Assembly: GCF_014696625.1 (NCBI RefSeq)
Contig: NZ_JACJQL010000048.1
Coordinates: 1 to 45,975, forward strand
From: Nostoc parmelioides FACHB-3921
GTDB taxonomy: Bacteria > Cyanobacteriota > Cyanobacteriia > Cyanobacteriales > Nostocaceae
Reading direction: 5' to 3'
DNA length: 45,975 nucleotides
The notes under the pieces were generated by a model. That model ran no database searches. It was not told the origin of the DNA and saw only the letters and a list, made by a program, of their open reading frames with translations. A program made the translations under genes and the position numbers. Below, piece by piece: positions 22,072-30,327 of this stretch; within the stretch, counting starts at the first letter, position 1, and every line of letters begins with the position of its first letter.

Positions 22072-22093
22072 GTGATATCAGCCAAGATATCAC
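22072..22093 (+). promoter_or_regulatory. Perfect 8-bp palindrome overlapping the translation start region
   Basis: GTGATATC (22072-22079) and GATATCAC (22086-22093) form a dyad with a 6-bp spacer, ending one base before the ATG at 22095. Its place predicts an autoregulatory operator or a hairpin hiding the ribosome binding site. Confidence 0.6.
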
Positions 22094-22094
22094 C

Positions 22095-22676
22095 ATGCCC
22101 TCTAAGAAAACTCAAAGCAAGAAACCGCCGCCCAGCGAGATGCTCCGCGTCCCCGTTGCGTTAAAAGACGCTGTAAGGGAGTTGTCACGGTTGCACAGGC
22201 AAGGGCGTACAAACGAGGTACTGCAAGGAATCCAAGAATTAGTAAACAAATTAGATAGCACTGCTGATATCGATACCAATGCTTCAATACAGCAATTAGA
22301 GCAACGGGTAGCCCAACTAGAATCACCGCACTCTTCAGGTTCTACCGATGAGTTGAAAGAGGAACTGACGGCTATCAGCGATCGTGTGGGGCAGTTAGAG
22401 ACAGCGTATAACCAACTGATCATTTACCTCAATAGCAAAAGTAAACCCAAGCAATCATCCTCACGTTACTACCAGGGTCAGGGTGAGGTAAAGATAGATA
22501 CTTATACTCTACAAAATTTAGCAAAGCGTTTGGGGGTAGATGTAGAAACTCTAGAGCGTATCCGAGTGAATGCCAAAAGGCCGGAGGAGTTTATTAGCTG
22601 GAGTAGGGGACGTGACCCTAGTGGTTTGGGTTGGAGGTATAACCCAGAAAGTGGACTTTACCATCCGGTGAGGTAG
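22095..22676 (+). CDS. Coiled-coil plasmid protein, putative DNA-binding
   Basis: The 193-residue protein begins with a basic N-terminus (MPSKKTQSKKPPPSEMLRVP) and LKDAVRELSRLHRQGRTNEVLQ, which looks like a ribbon-helix-helix or short HTH. A coiled coil follows (SIQQLEQRVAQLES, then LTAISDRVGQLETAYNQL). The C-terminal 60 residues include LAKRLGVDVETLERIRV, an HTH-like segment, and SWSRGRDPSGLGWRYNPESG. Function is not known to me. The palindrome at its start suggests self-repression. Confidence 0.65.
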   Translation: MPSKKTQSKKPPPSEMLRVPVALKDAVRELSRLHRQGRTNEVLQGIQELVNKLDSTADIDTNASIQQLEQRVAQLESPHSSGSTDELKEELTAISDRVGQLETAYNQLIIYLNSKSKPKQSSSRYYQGQGEVKIDTYTLQNLAKRLGVDVETLERIRVNAKRPEEFISWSRGRDPSGLGWRYNPESGLYHPVR

Positions 22677-22977
22677 CGTGCGGGAGCGCGTTTAACTTCC
22701 TTGAGCCAATATTTTCTTGATTCATCGCCAAAATCTTCATCGCTACGGCTTCAGGAACACTCATGGCCGAGCAGCGATTTCCTTAGCCAATAATTCATCT
22801 GTGACAGATTATGGATATATAAGCTTTCTCATCTACTATCCCACCTAGTCACACAATAGAGTCAGTGGCAAAGCACAATAGCTTTGGGAGCAACTATTTT
22901 TTGCTAGAATATTCACCTACCTCAGACATTGGCGTGCTGCTAAAAAGCACAGCTAGAGATATTTATCATGATTAATT

Positions 22978-23331
22978 ATGCCTTTAATTAAAGTCCAAAC
23001 TTCTGTATCTGCACCTGAAAAAGCTCAAGTTGAGGCCTTGTTAAAAGGTCTATCAGCTAAGTTAGCTAAACATTTAGGAAAGCCAGAATCTTATGTAATG
23101 ACTGCTTTAGAAGCAGAAATTCCTATGACATTTGCTGGGACTACAGACCCCGTTTGCTATATCGAAATCAAAAGTGTTGGTACCATGAAATCAGACCAAA
23201 CTGAGGCTATGAGTCAAGATTTTTGTCAACAAATTCATCAAAGTCTAGGCGTGCCAAAAAATAGAATTTACATAGAGTTTGCTGACGCTAAGGGTGCAAT
23301 GTGGGGGTGGAATGGTACGACTTTTGGTTAA
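22978..23331 (+). CDS. MIF / tautomerase family protein
   Basis: The 117-residue product starts MPLIKVQTSV with Pro2, the catalytic base in the MIF/phenylpyruvate tautomerase superfamily, and ends YIEFADAKGAMWGWNGTTFG, typical for the family's C-terminus. It likely tautomerises small keto acids. No SD is strong; ATG 22978 is required for the N-terminal proline. In the 300-bp gap before it I see no gene. Confidence 0.9.
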   Translation: MPLIKVQTSVSAPEKAQVEALLKGLSAKLAKHLGKPESYVMTALEAEIPMTFAGTTDPVCYIEIKSVGTMKSDQTEAMSQDFCQQIHQSLGVPKNRIYIEFADAKGAMWGWNGTTFG

Positions 23332-23545
23332 AAAAAGGAATTATTAATTAGTGGATAATCAAAATCCCAATAACGATGCACTTGCATTCCAGAGCGAGAT
23401 GCCAATAGAAAATAGCCTGGTGGCACTTGATAAACATTGGCAAACATAGTCCGGTCTTGAGCTAAAATGCCGGACTCAGCTTGCCAAAAAGATTCATGAT
23501 CCCAAGCTGCTGGGACACCCGCAGCAAATAAAGTTTTCGAGATAA
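23330..23545 (-). pseudogene. Asparagine synthetase (AsnB-type) fragment
   Basis: Read on the minus strand, a start-less frame gives LFAAGVPAAWDHESFW, then ILAQDRTMFANVYQVPPGYF and MQVHRYWDFDYP. This is the linker region between the glutaminase and synthetase domains of glutamine-dependent asparagine synthetase, where HRYWDF is diagnostic. The frame ends at a TAA a few codons later, so both ends are missing. It is a relic, not a gene. Confidence 0.8.
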
Positions 23546-23657
23546 CAGGAGAAAATAGCTGTTATCCAACTACTAAATTTATTACTTTATGTAGGATAGA
23601 GAATAGCTAAAATTCACCACTCCCCGACTTAATACCTTCCGTCTCCCCACCAATACA

Positions 23658-24329
23658 TCATTCATTCACAATCAAGTTATAGTCGATGTAACCAAGCATC
23701 GCCCCTCTTTTTATCGCCTCATAACGGTTCTTCACGCCCCATTTACTATACAAATCACTGGCATATTGTTTGACCGTACTAACAGAGAGAAACATTTCAC
23801 GGGCAATCTGTTCAAAAACTAAACCCTGAGCCAGTAAACGCAGGACTTGTATTTGTCGCTCACTTGGTGGATCTATCAAGTTTTTCTCAACGAAATTGGG
23901 GTCAATATATGTATTTTGATAAAGCCTTTCTAATAGTTTTTTAGCCAGCTTAGGGTCAAGTAGGCATTCATTAAAGTAAGCTCTCTTGATGGCTAGTTCA
24001 ATCAATTCTATATCGGCACTCTTGAGCATATAAGAATCAGCACCATAACGAAAAGCCGAGTTAATAAAGTCTGAATGAGTCTCATTAGTAAATATCACCA
24101 CTTTACTATTAGTATTTCTTTTAATTGAACGAGTAAGTTCTAAACCACTCATGTCGGGTAATAGTAAATCGACTAACACAACATCAGGATTTACTTGTTC
24201 AATTAACTGAAAACCTATCTTGCCACAATTAGCTGACCCTGTAACTTCTATATCAGGAGATTGTGCAATAGCTCCTTTGATGCCTAAGAGCGTGAATGTT
24301 TCTGGTTCAACAATTACTATTTTCAGCAT
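23658..24329 (-). CDS. NarL/LuxR-family response regulator
   Basis: The 223-residue protein has an N-terminal receiver with phospho-acceptor Asp54 (VVLVDLLLPDMSG), Thr81 and Lys103, and a C-terminal LuxR-type HTH (PSERQIQVLRLLAQGLVFEQIAREMFLSVSTVKQYASDLYSKWGVKNRYEAI). The usual acidic pair at the start is reduced to VEPE (Glu8). Such regulators bind DNA as phosphorylated dimers. No sensor kinase is in the window, so it must respond to one encoded elsewhere. Confidence 0.92.
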   Translation of the reverse strand: MLKIVIVEPETFTLLGIKGAIAQSPDIEVTGSANCGKIGFQLIEQVNPDVVLVDLLLPDMSGLELTRSIKRNTNSKVVIFTNETHSDFINSAFRYGADSYMLKSADIELIELAIKRAYFNECLLDPKLAKKLLERLYQNTYIDPNFVEKNLIDPPSERQIQVLRLLAQGLVFEQIAREMFLSVSTVKQYASDLYSKWGVKNRYEAIKRGAMLGYIDYNLIVNE

Positions 24330-24383
24330 GATGTTGATAATCTTCTAATAGTAAATGGCTATTTATTGGCGGATTTATTATTG

Positions 24384-24544
24384 GTGTCTAGCGGACACGC
24401 AGTAGACACTTGGTGTCTGGGCGGTGTCTGGGGTGGTGTCTGCTGGTGTCTAAGCTGTATAAGGGGTTCGGGCTTTAGTGTCTGTGGTGTCTGGTGTCCT
24501 GTGTCCGCTAAAAAAGGGCGTTTTTGGGGGCAGACACAAGACAC
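24384..24544 (+). repeat. GTGTC-rich repeat array
   Basis: Nine GTGTC (24384, 24413, 24424, 24436, 24446, 24478, 24487, 24494, 24501) and four GACAC (24394, 24405, 24533, 24540) occur in 161 bp. Most sit in a GGTGTCTGG context, with spacings of 7-12 bp in two groups. The array begins 10 bp from the stop codon of the FtsK/HerA-like gene. It looks like a multi-site protein-binding region (centromere, origin or transfer site). The 65-codon frame over it is low-complexity and not a gene. Confidence 0.75.
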
Positions 24545-24553
24545 TATTAGCAG

Positions 24554-26281
24554 TCAAATTTGATTGATCCTGATAACACCCTCGCCTATCCAGTCTGCTA
24601 AAGATGCCCCAACAATTTCATACATCCAGCCCTTAATTTGCTCAACAGTGAATCTCTCACCGTTGACTTTAAAATTGCCTTTGAACTCTCTTACATCAGC
24701 TTCTATTCGCTCAGTTCTGGTGAGATATTCATACAATTTCTGCGCCATTGGTGATAGCTTATTTTGTTCATTTGAAGTATCATCAGTCTTGCCACCGATA
24801 TTAAACTCAAGTTCATAAATGCGTTCTAAAGTGGCTTTATCTATGGGCGGAATTGAGTTAGATTCTGGTGTCACTGTCTCACTAAAGTTAGAGATTTTGG
24901 CTGTCATTTTGGGCAGAATAACATCAAGCCATTCGTTAGAACTATCGAGTTTTACCTTTGCTTTACCCGTAGATTTAGGCTGTAATGTAACTGGATCTAC
25001 TTCAGCCAAACATTCAACCTGAAGCATTTTAGAAACGAGATTATGTAAGCCTTTAATTCCGAATAAACAAGTCTGGGTATTGTTGTGAGCTACCACAGTT
25101 AAAGGCATCTCCTGTTTGCGACTTTTAGTAAGTGCCAGCTTGCCGAATTTCTCCAATAATTCTGCATCTTTAATGAAGTCAGCGTAGGTGGTTGCTTCCT
25201 CACAAATTAGGGCAGTTGCTTTACCCTCTGCCCAAAGTTTTTGTCGCCATTGCTCCTCACTCATAGAAGAATCATTGAAAGTTTTTAACCTTGATTCCAA
25301 TTCTTTAACGTAATTGCGGATCTGCTGTTCTATCTCGTCCCATCCGTGATAACTTTCAATCCCTCGCCATTCTGCACGGTTGCTGTCAGGGTCAAGGACA
25401 ACAACACGGTAGCCAGCTTCTTTTTTCTGTTTAACAACGTAACGAGCCAGCCAAGATTTACCGCCTCCTTGGTTGCCCCAGATGAGAGCAGTTTGTTTGA
25501 CTAAGTTTTGTACCCAACTGTCTTTGGGAGCAATCGCCTGGGTAGAGTCAGCGCCAGTAACCTTATCTGACGGATTAGTGATATCTTCTATCGACTGCCC
25601 TGGCAATGCACCCACTGGCTGTCCGGTTGTCTGTTGTAGTTGCGCCCGTGCTTCTGCCTCAGCCCTTAACCTGACTTGCTCCTGAAATATGGCTAACTCT
25701 TGCGGTGTCATGTTTGATAACTGGGCTGCCCTTGCCCGTCGATTCTCAGACCATTGGTGAAATTCGTAGTCTAACTGCGCGGTGTAGCTTTCTTTATGGA
25801 GTCTCAAGCCTTCACGAAGCTTGCTAATCAACCAATTGGCTTTTAACTCATTCCTAATTTCGGGTAGCAACTGCATCAATCGCCATTCCCTAGCCTTGGA
25901 CAATGCGAAAGCACCACCAGTAGTCACGACTGCGGCTAGACCCCAAAGCGGTTTATTTGGGTTGCTCTTTGGAATAATCCTTAATCTGGTTGCTTTGGTA
26001 GGCAGGAAATTATTACGTTGAAATTCAGGGTTAGCTGGTGCGTAAGCTTCGGCATAAAACTCAGACTCCGGCATTATGTATCGTTTATCTGGTGTGCAGT
26101 ATCTAGCGCGGTTATCTGGTGAGGTCAGTGTTTCGGGGATGAAGCAATATTCCACCAAACTGATTTGAGTGCCAGTAAATGATTTAGCGCCACAAATTAA
26201 CCCGATGGTTGCCAGCACGCCTACAGTAATATTGTTGGCTGTCCCTGAGCTTCTATAAGACTCGAACTGCTTAAGTTTCAT
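24554..26281 (-). CDS. FtsK/HerA/VirD4-like membrane-anchored ATPase
   Basis: From ATG 26281 (MKLKQFESYR) the product is 575 residues. It has one or two N-terminal membrane segments (TVGVLATIGLICGA and LWGLAAVVTTGGAFAL), a coiled-coil stretch rich in Ala/Arg/Gln, a Walker A at ALIWGNQGGGKSWLARYVV and a Walker B at ATALICEEATTYAD, then AHNNTQTCLFG as sensor. This suits a hexameric DNA-translocating ATPase as in T4SS coupling proteins or plasmid stabilisation. The start overlaps the stop of 26278-26856 (ATGA). It is the last gene of a long minus-strand run starting at parM. Confidence 0.8.
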   Translation of the reverse strand: MKLKQFESYRSSGTANNITVGVLATIGLICGAKSFTGTQISLVEYCFIPETLTSPDNRARYCTPDKRYIMPESEFYAEAYAPANPEFQRNNFLPTKATRLRIIPKSNPNKPLWGLAAVVTTGGAFALSKAREWRLMQLLPEIRNELKANWLISKLREGLRLHKESYTAQLDYEFHQWSENRRARAAQLSNMTPQELAIFQEQVRLRAEAEARAQLQQTTGQPVGALPGQSIEDITNPSDKVTGADSTQAIAPKDSWVQNLVKQTALIWGNQGGGKSWLARYVVKQKKEAGYRVVVLDPDSNRAEWRGIESYHGWDEIEQQIRNYVKELESRLKTFNDSSMSEEQWRQKLWAEGKATALICEEATTYADFIKDAELLEKFGKLALTKSRKQEMPLTVVAHNNTQTCLFGIKGLHNLVSKMLQVECLAEVDPVTLQPKSTGKAKVKLDSSNEWLDVILPKMTAKISNFSETVTPESNSIPPIDKATLERIYELEFNIGGKTDDTSNEQNKLSPMAQKLYEYLTRTERIEADVREFKGNFKVNGERFTVEQIKGWMYEIVGASLADWIGEGVIRINQI

Positions 26282-26856
26282 TGGTTTGCTCCCTTTAGCA
26301 CTGCTGCCAATAGCAACAACCCCACTGCACCTAACCCCATCAACAACCAAGGTGTTTCAGGTTGGGGAATTGGTTTAACTTCGTAGTTTCTAACTTCCTC
26401 GTAAAACCTTGTCTTACCTGCCTTAGTCGCTCCCCTTACAACCCGATACTCATCAAAGGCTATCCACAGCGAAGCCCCTACACTTGCAGTCTGAACAGTC
26501 GCCACCATGAAGTCTTCGCCAATGTGGATTCTGCCGTCATATTGAATCTTGGTGAGGGTGTTGGCGAAGAATAACCCCAGTACAATGCTGCCTAGTGTGC
26601 CAGAAGCGATCGCGCCAATGGATAAACTCGTTAGTAGGCTGACTCCAGTGTTAGCGGTGAATACGCCCAAAAATGTGGCTAGAGCTTTGTTGAGGAGTTG
26701 CTTGTTATTGAAAACATCCCTAATAGATTGCTCTAGTCGTTCGCTGTCCTCATCCTCTGGGTTGGTTTGAGTTTTTTGTGGTTCACTCCAATAAGGAGAG
26801 GGAGTCTGTTCATTGTTGGAGTGAAATTGAGATAGTAGAGCTTCAAGATCATTCAT
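26278..26856 (-). CDS. Membrane protein partner of the ATPase, 192 aa
   Basis: The protein has a hydrophilic N-terminus (1-50) rich in Gln, Glu and Asp, hydrophobic segments at about 58-100 (LATFLGVFTANTGVSLL, GSIVLGLFFANTL) and 168-188 (WLLMGLGAVGLLLLAAVL). No family recognised. It is translationally coupled to the ATPase, so it probably forms a membrane complex with it. Confidence 0.7.
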   Translation of the reverse strand: MNDLEALLSQFHSNNEQTPSPYWSEPQKTQTNPEDEDSERLEQSIRDVFNNKQLLNKALATFLGVFTANTGVSLLTSLSIGAIASGTLGSIVLGLFFANTLTKIQYDGRIHIGEDFMVATVQTASVGASLWIAFDEYRVVRGATKAGKTRFYEEVRNYEVKPIPQPETPWLLMGLGAVGLLLLAAVLKGANQ

Positions 26857-26890
26857 TTTTACTCCTTCTTAACCCTACAAACTGGCATGA

Positions 26891-26920
26891 AAGCCAGAGT
26901 TTAAGAGACTCTGGCTTTTT
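26891..26920. terminator. Perfect hairpin between minus-strand genes
   Basis: AAGCCAGAGT (26891-26900) and ACTCTGGCTT (26908-26917) form a 10-bp stem with a 7-base loop and T-run on the + strand; on the minus strand only three T follow. It could weaken transcription from 26930-27601 into the downstream membrane protein and ATPase genes. Confidence 0.7.
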
Positions 26921-26929
26921 ACTTGTGGT

Positions 26930-27601
26930 TTAGATGCCCATAAAGTTGCGGAACCACTGCCCTACGCGACTAATCCCAGCAGTCCGGCTGTAGTTCGGCT
27001 TGGGTATGCGGTCGGTCTTCGCTTCACTGCCGTTTGTCCACAGTGCGTTAGTTACCGCAGTTTCATAGGCGCGATCTGCTGTATCCTGTGCTTCAGGAAC
27101 TTTGTTAGACGCTTTGATTAAATCTGCCTCGTATTTTGCTAGAGCCATTAGATCGGCGGTGGCCCCTGCTATCTGAATCAGGCTTGAGCGTTGAGCGTGT
27201 CGGGTTGCCTCCGCAGTAGTAGCGTTGACGTGTTCGGCTTGTATCTCGGTCATCTCATTTTTGAAACGCTGCTCTCCTGTCTTACTGGCGTTGATAGCTT
27301 TCAGGGTTTGCGTTCCGTGCTTCTGGGTCAGTTGCACCAGTTCCGCGTAGGCTTGATTGACATCCCCCGTGATTTCAATGATTTTCCGATATGCCTCCAG
27401 CGCCTTGGGTAAATTGGCTTTGGCTGTGTCCGACAGTCGCGCCATATCTGCAATTCGGGTGATTACCGTTTGGTCGCCCTGCACGGCTTTGTTGAAGTCT
27501 TCTGCTGACACGTCAAATAAACTGCCCATTGCGTTGAGCGTACCAGGGGCAGTGCTGGGAATGTGGTTTTTCAGCTTGGCAGATCCATAGTTACGCGCCA
27601 T
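26930..27601 (-). CDS. Hypothetical helical protein, 223 aa
   Basis: Not recognised. Almost entirely Ala/Lys/Glu/Gln-rich helix (ANLPKALEAYRKIIEITGDV, ADLMALAKYEADLI), no membrane span. C-terminus is basic (RVGQWFRNFMGI). It lies 3 bp after the 102-residue gene, so they are co-transcribed. A structural or DNA-associated role in the plasmid complex is possible. Confidence 0.65.
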   Translation of the reverse strand: MARNYGSAKLKNHIPSTAPGTLNAMGSLFDVSAEDFNKAVQGDQTVITRIADMARLSDTAKANLPKALEAYRKIIEITGDVNQAYAELVQLTQKHGTQTLKAINASKTGEQRFKNEMTEIQAEHVNATTAEATRHAQRSSLIQIAGATADLMALAKYEADLIKASNKVPEAQDTADRAYETAVTNALWTNGSEAKTDRIPKPNYSRTAGISRVGQWFRNFMGI

Positions 27602-27604
27602 GTT

Positions 27605-27913
27605 TTACTCCTGTTGCTGGTACTTGAGTTGATTAACAAGTGCCTCTGCCAGCCCCAATAGGTCGCCTAAAGTTACTCGTTTGTAAAGACCTTGAACAAT
27701 TGGAGAGACTGTTGAAACAGCCGACGCTGATACTGTGCTGCCAATAACGTTGATTTCGGCTCCCAGTAACGTTTGGGCTATGTTTTGCAGGAGAAAGAGT
27801 TTTTCTACCTTGCTTAGTTGTTCAAATGTGCTGCCGTATTGTTGCTGAAGCTCATCTAGGTAGGAACCATCCCCCGGCATTGTTGAGGTGAAAAAGCCTA
27901 GTGGTTTATTCAT
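27605..27913 (-). CDS. Hypothetical protein, 102 aa
   Basis: Not recognised. N-terminus MNKPLGFFTSTMPGDGSYLDELQ, then mild hydrophobic helices (LLQNIAQTLLGAEI). Short intergenic spacing (3 bp) to the next gene. In the same minus-strand run as ParM and the ATPase. Confidence 0.6.
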   Translation of the reverse strand: MNKPLGFFTSTMPGDGSYLDELQQQYGSTFEQLSKVEKLFLLQNIAQTLLGAEINVIGSTVSASAVSTVSPIVQGLYKRVTLGDLLGLAEALVNQLKYQQQE

Positions 27914-28001
27914 TGCTGGTAAGATTCAAGTAGCGTATATGATGCTTAATTGCATTTGGAGCGAACACCATGTTTAAGAAGCAATGGATTCGCTCTTTCT
28001 C

Positions 28002-28205
28002 TTAGGATAAAAAACCGTCAAAGCAATGTAAATCAACGTTGTTGTGTGCAAGGAGTTCCCAGCCTAATTCAGTTAATGCTTGTTGAGCATCACTAACATT
28101 CACATCGGGGTGAAAATCCAAGGTTAAAAACTGTGGATGCTGGCGGATTTGTGTTAGTAATTCTTGGGCTTGTGTAACTAATTCTGGTAGTGGTTGAGTA
28201 TTCAT
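28002..28205 (-). CDS. Hypothetical protein, 67 aa
   Basis: Not recognised. Acidic helical protein (LPELVTQAQELLTQIRQHPQF, DAQQALTELGWELLAHNN). It lies 8 bp from the preceding gene in the parM operon. Bases 27914-28001 hold no gene I can support. Confidence 0.55.
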   Translation of the reverse strand: MNTQPLPELVTQAQELLTQIRQHPQFLTLDFHPDVNVSDAQQALTELGWELLAHNNVDLHCFDGFLS

Positions 28206-28213
28206 AATTTACC

Positions 28214-28480
28214 TCACAAAATTGATAATTGCAGTGATTCTTGACTGATGACAGAACTTTTTATAGTCGCTCCTTCTACCTCATAACAGCGATTAGTTAA
28301 ACCTTTGTGATTCAGTTTCAAATCAGCTTTTTTTCGCTGTCCTGCTAGTGGGCGAAAAATAAATTGTGGGGCTTGGATTGTGCCTGTTTTGTAGAGGTAG
28401 CGATACAGCGTTCTGTCAATCTGGTAGACCTTTTGGCTGCTGAGAATTGTGCTGTCATAAACTCTATTTAGGTTGTTCAT
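28214..28480 (-). CDS. Hypothetical protein, 88 aa
   Basis: From ATG 28480 (MNNLNRVYDS); a TTG at 28489 would give a 4-bp overlap with the upstream gene. Basic protein with YQIDRTLYRYLYKTG and RKKADLKLNHKGL, no recognised fold. It is the third gene of the ParM run. Confidence 0.55.
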   Translation of the reverse strand: MNNLNRVYDSTILSSQKVYQIDRTLYRYLYKTGTIQAPQFIFRPLAGQRKKADLKLNHKGLTNRCYEVEGATIKSSVISQESLQLSIL

Positions 28481-28485
28481 ACTTA

Positions 28486-28701
28486 TCAAAACATTGCTGC
28501 TAATTTGTTAGCCAGAGATGATTCAACCTTTTTGCTAGGCATTTCCACCGACTCGGAAAAGTCACCGCCGCGTCGTTGGAACTCTAAAAGTATGTAGTTG
28601 ACCAATTCGCCGTAATCATCAATATTTAGTTGTTCGGATAGTTGTTTAAGCATTGGATGAAACGGCTTTCTAATCACTACTCTGATGCTCTCGTTACTCA
28701 T
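28486..28701 (-). CDS. Small putative ParR-like DNA-binding protein
   Basis: The 71-residue product starts MSNESIRVVIRKPFHPMLKQLSEQL and continues DDYGELVNYILLEFQRRGG, a beta-helix-helix pattern that fits a ribbon-helix-helix fold. It overlaps the ParM stop by 8 bp, in the position of ParR, the adaptor joining ParM filaments to the centromere. The identification is by position and fold pattern, not by a clear family signature. Confidence 0.6.
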   Translation of the reverse strand: MSNESIRVVIRKPFHPMLKQLSEQLNIDDYGELVNYILLEFQRRGGDFSESVEMPSKKVESSLANKLAAMF

Positions 28702-29746
28702 CTATTCCCCTCGAATACATCATTGTCGCTAGTTGGTATAACCCCTCTGCATTTGACCAGAGTGGGTTTTCTGCTATTACGAATCCTTTAGCTTTTAATG
28801 CCTCGTCAACGCCCCTTAGTTGCGAACCTCCGCCAATAATTAAGCAAGCATCGGCGTTTATCTTCCACGGGTGTATGAATTTGAAAACTGGGGAAAGTGA
28901 CTTCTGCACCCAAGGCATTAATTCTTGACTGTAAATGTCTTCAAAGCTGAATTGTTTCCCATACCAAAACGGTTTTTCACTACTTTCTAATCCCTGACGG
29001 ATTAGGTGAGGTATTGCTATTTCACCCTGTAGTCGGTTTTTAAATGTTGGGTTGACGGAAATCATTTTGATTAATTCCTCAACCCCGTTATCAAATGTCT
29101 TGCGGTTGGCTAAATGTCCCTTTTGTCCAATTAAGGTTGCTATGACTGTACGATTGCCAATATCTACAATCACGTTCTGTTTGCTGGTGTCGAGTCTATG
29201 GGCATTAGCAGCGATGGCGGCGTGTCCTTCGTCGTAAACTTTCAAAACGTGAATGTTGACTGTTGTTGGTATAGGTTTACCACCAAACCTAACGATGTGT
29301 TTACCTGCAATGGCATCAATCAACTGTTCCTCTAAATCTCCTCGCTCATGCAAAGAGGCACAGATAATTAGGTTAATTACTGGCTTATAGGGATAGTAAG
29401 ACAGTGCTGCTAACAGGTGTTTGAGTGATTGAGTGACTTTAGCGGTTGCATCATCAGTCACTCGCAAGTGGTTTTTGGGGTTTGCATCATAAGCGGCATA
29501 GCCTGACAACCACTGTTTGTAGTCCAGCTTGGTGATTGCGTCTCCTTCTAGGTACTCTACATAACCCTCAGTTGGTAACTCAGTCGGACGGTAGTAGCAA
29601 TTCTCTAAATAACTTGGAAACCTGATTTTTCGGTCTGATGTCACGAACTTAACGCCAGAGTTACCGAGGTCGTAACCTGCTATCAGCGTGAGTGTACCCT
29701 GATGCCTCGTCAGGGCATTTTCGGGCATTTCTGCCAAATCTGTCAT
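28694..29746 (-). CDS. parM: ParM/StbA-family actin-like segregation ATPase
   Basis: The 350-residue protein has the actin-fold nucleotide motifs: phosphate 1 IAGYDLGNSGVKFV (residues 23-36), phosphate 2 VIVDIGNRTVIATLIG (about 190-205), and adenosine motif CLIIGGGSQLRG (about 305-316). ParM filaments push sister plasmids apart. The next gene downstream overlaps by 8 bp and looks like ParR. The promoter region carries a strong palindrome (29893-29926) shared with the divergent RHH gene. Confidence 0.9.
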   Translation of the reverse strand: MTDLAEMPENALTRHQGTLTLIAGYDLGNSGVKFVTSDRKIRFPSYLENCYYRPTELPTEGYVEYLEGDAITKLDYKQWLSGYAAYDANPKNHLRVTDDATAKVTQSLKHLLAALSYYPYKPVINLIICASLHERGDLEEQLIDAIAGKHIVRFGGKPIPTTVNIHVLKVYDEGHAAIAANAHRLDTSKQNVIVDIGNRTVIATLIGQKGHLANRKTFDNGVEELIKMISVNPTFKNRLQGEIAIPHLIRQGLESSEKPFWYGKQFSFEDIYSQELMPWVQKSLSPVFKFIHPWKINADACLIIGGGSQLRGVDEALKAKGFVIAENPLWSNAEGLYQLATMMYSRGIDE

Positions 29747-29892
29747 AAGGTTTTACCCTCTAATTATTCAATTGACAAGGTTCTGAAATAGGCTTGCTGT
29801 CTTGGTTTTAAACATCCTTGCAATGATGCGGTGGCACACTGGCACTTATCCCATCTAATGCAAGTTTGGTCATTCCCTGACGTTTTTGCCTT

Positions 29893-29926
29893 AATAGCAC
29901 TATAGCACAAAAACTATAGTGCTATT
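29893..29926. promoter_or_regulatory. 13-bp inverted repeat between parM and the RHH gene
   Basis: AATAGCACTATAG (29893-29905) and CTATAGTGCTATT (29914-29926) are perfectly complementary with an 8-bp spacer. The half-site TATAGTGCTAT occurs again downstream of the RHH gene. It is a likely binding site for the RHH protein and/or ParR. The rest of 29747-29892 shows no gene. Confidence 0.7.
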
Positions 29927-30003
29927 GAATCATTTACTTGAATGTGCTAACTATTTGGCGACAATAGTAAAGTATTGCTAATTTGCTAAAGAAACATTTT
30001 GCT

Positions 30004-30174
30004 ATGACCGATTCAAACAAACAGGTTTTTGTGCGATTTCGAGTAGATGAAGAAAAGCGCGATCGCTTCAAAATAACCTGTATACAGTTAAAAACAACTA
30101 TGGATGAAGTTTTAAAAGGTCTTCTTGATAAGTGGTTAGAAGAAAACGATCCTGAGTCAACCAAAAATAAATAG
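30004..30174 (+). CDS. Ribbon-helix-helix (CopG-like) protein, 56 aa
   Basis: From ATG 30004 the product MTDSNKQVFVRFRVDEEKRDRF shows a beta-strand followed by two helices (KITCIQLKTTMDEVLKGLLDKWLEE), the RHH fold of plasmid copy or partition regulators. It is flanked on both sides by ATAGCACT/AGTGCTAT dyads. A terminator at 30214-30243 follows. Confidence 0.75.
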   Translation: MTDSNKQVFVRFRVDEEKRDRFKITCIQLKTTMDEVLKGLLDKWLEENDPESTKNK

Positions 30175-30194
30175 CACTTTGACTATAGTGCTAT
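30171..30194. promoter_or_regulatory. Second ATAGCACT dyad
   Basis: ATAGCACT (30171-30178) and AGTGCTAT (30187-30194), 8-bp spacer. Same half-site as 29893-29926, at the same spacing, on the other side of the RHH gene and ahead of the replicase operon. Confidence 0.65.
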
Positions 30195-30213
30195 AATCCT
30201 CACATCAATAACA

Positions 30214-30243
30214 AAAAGCCCCCGGTGGAAACCGAGAGCTTTT
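30214..30243 (+). terminator. Terminator after the RHH gene
   Basis: AAAAGC (30214-30219) pairs with GCTTTT (30238-30243), with an inner CGGT/ACCG stem. It separates the RHH gene from the replicase operon. Confidence 0.6.
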
Positions 30244-30327
30244 AGTTCTTAACAACGCCCTATCTTGGCGGATTCAGCGTTGTTTGTTCACTCATACCGG
30301 GAAAGCCCGGATTTAATAAAAGTTAAT

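Noticed and set aside
24366..24563. ORF of 65 codons over the GTGTC array
   Set aside because: Low-complexity Gly/Trp/Cys/Val text produced by the repeats; no ribosome binding site.
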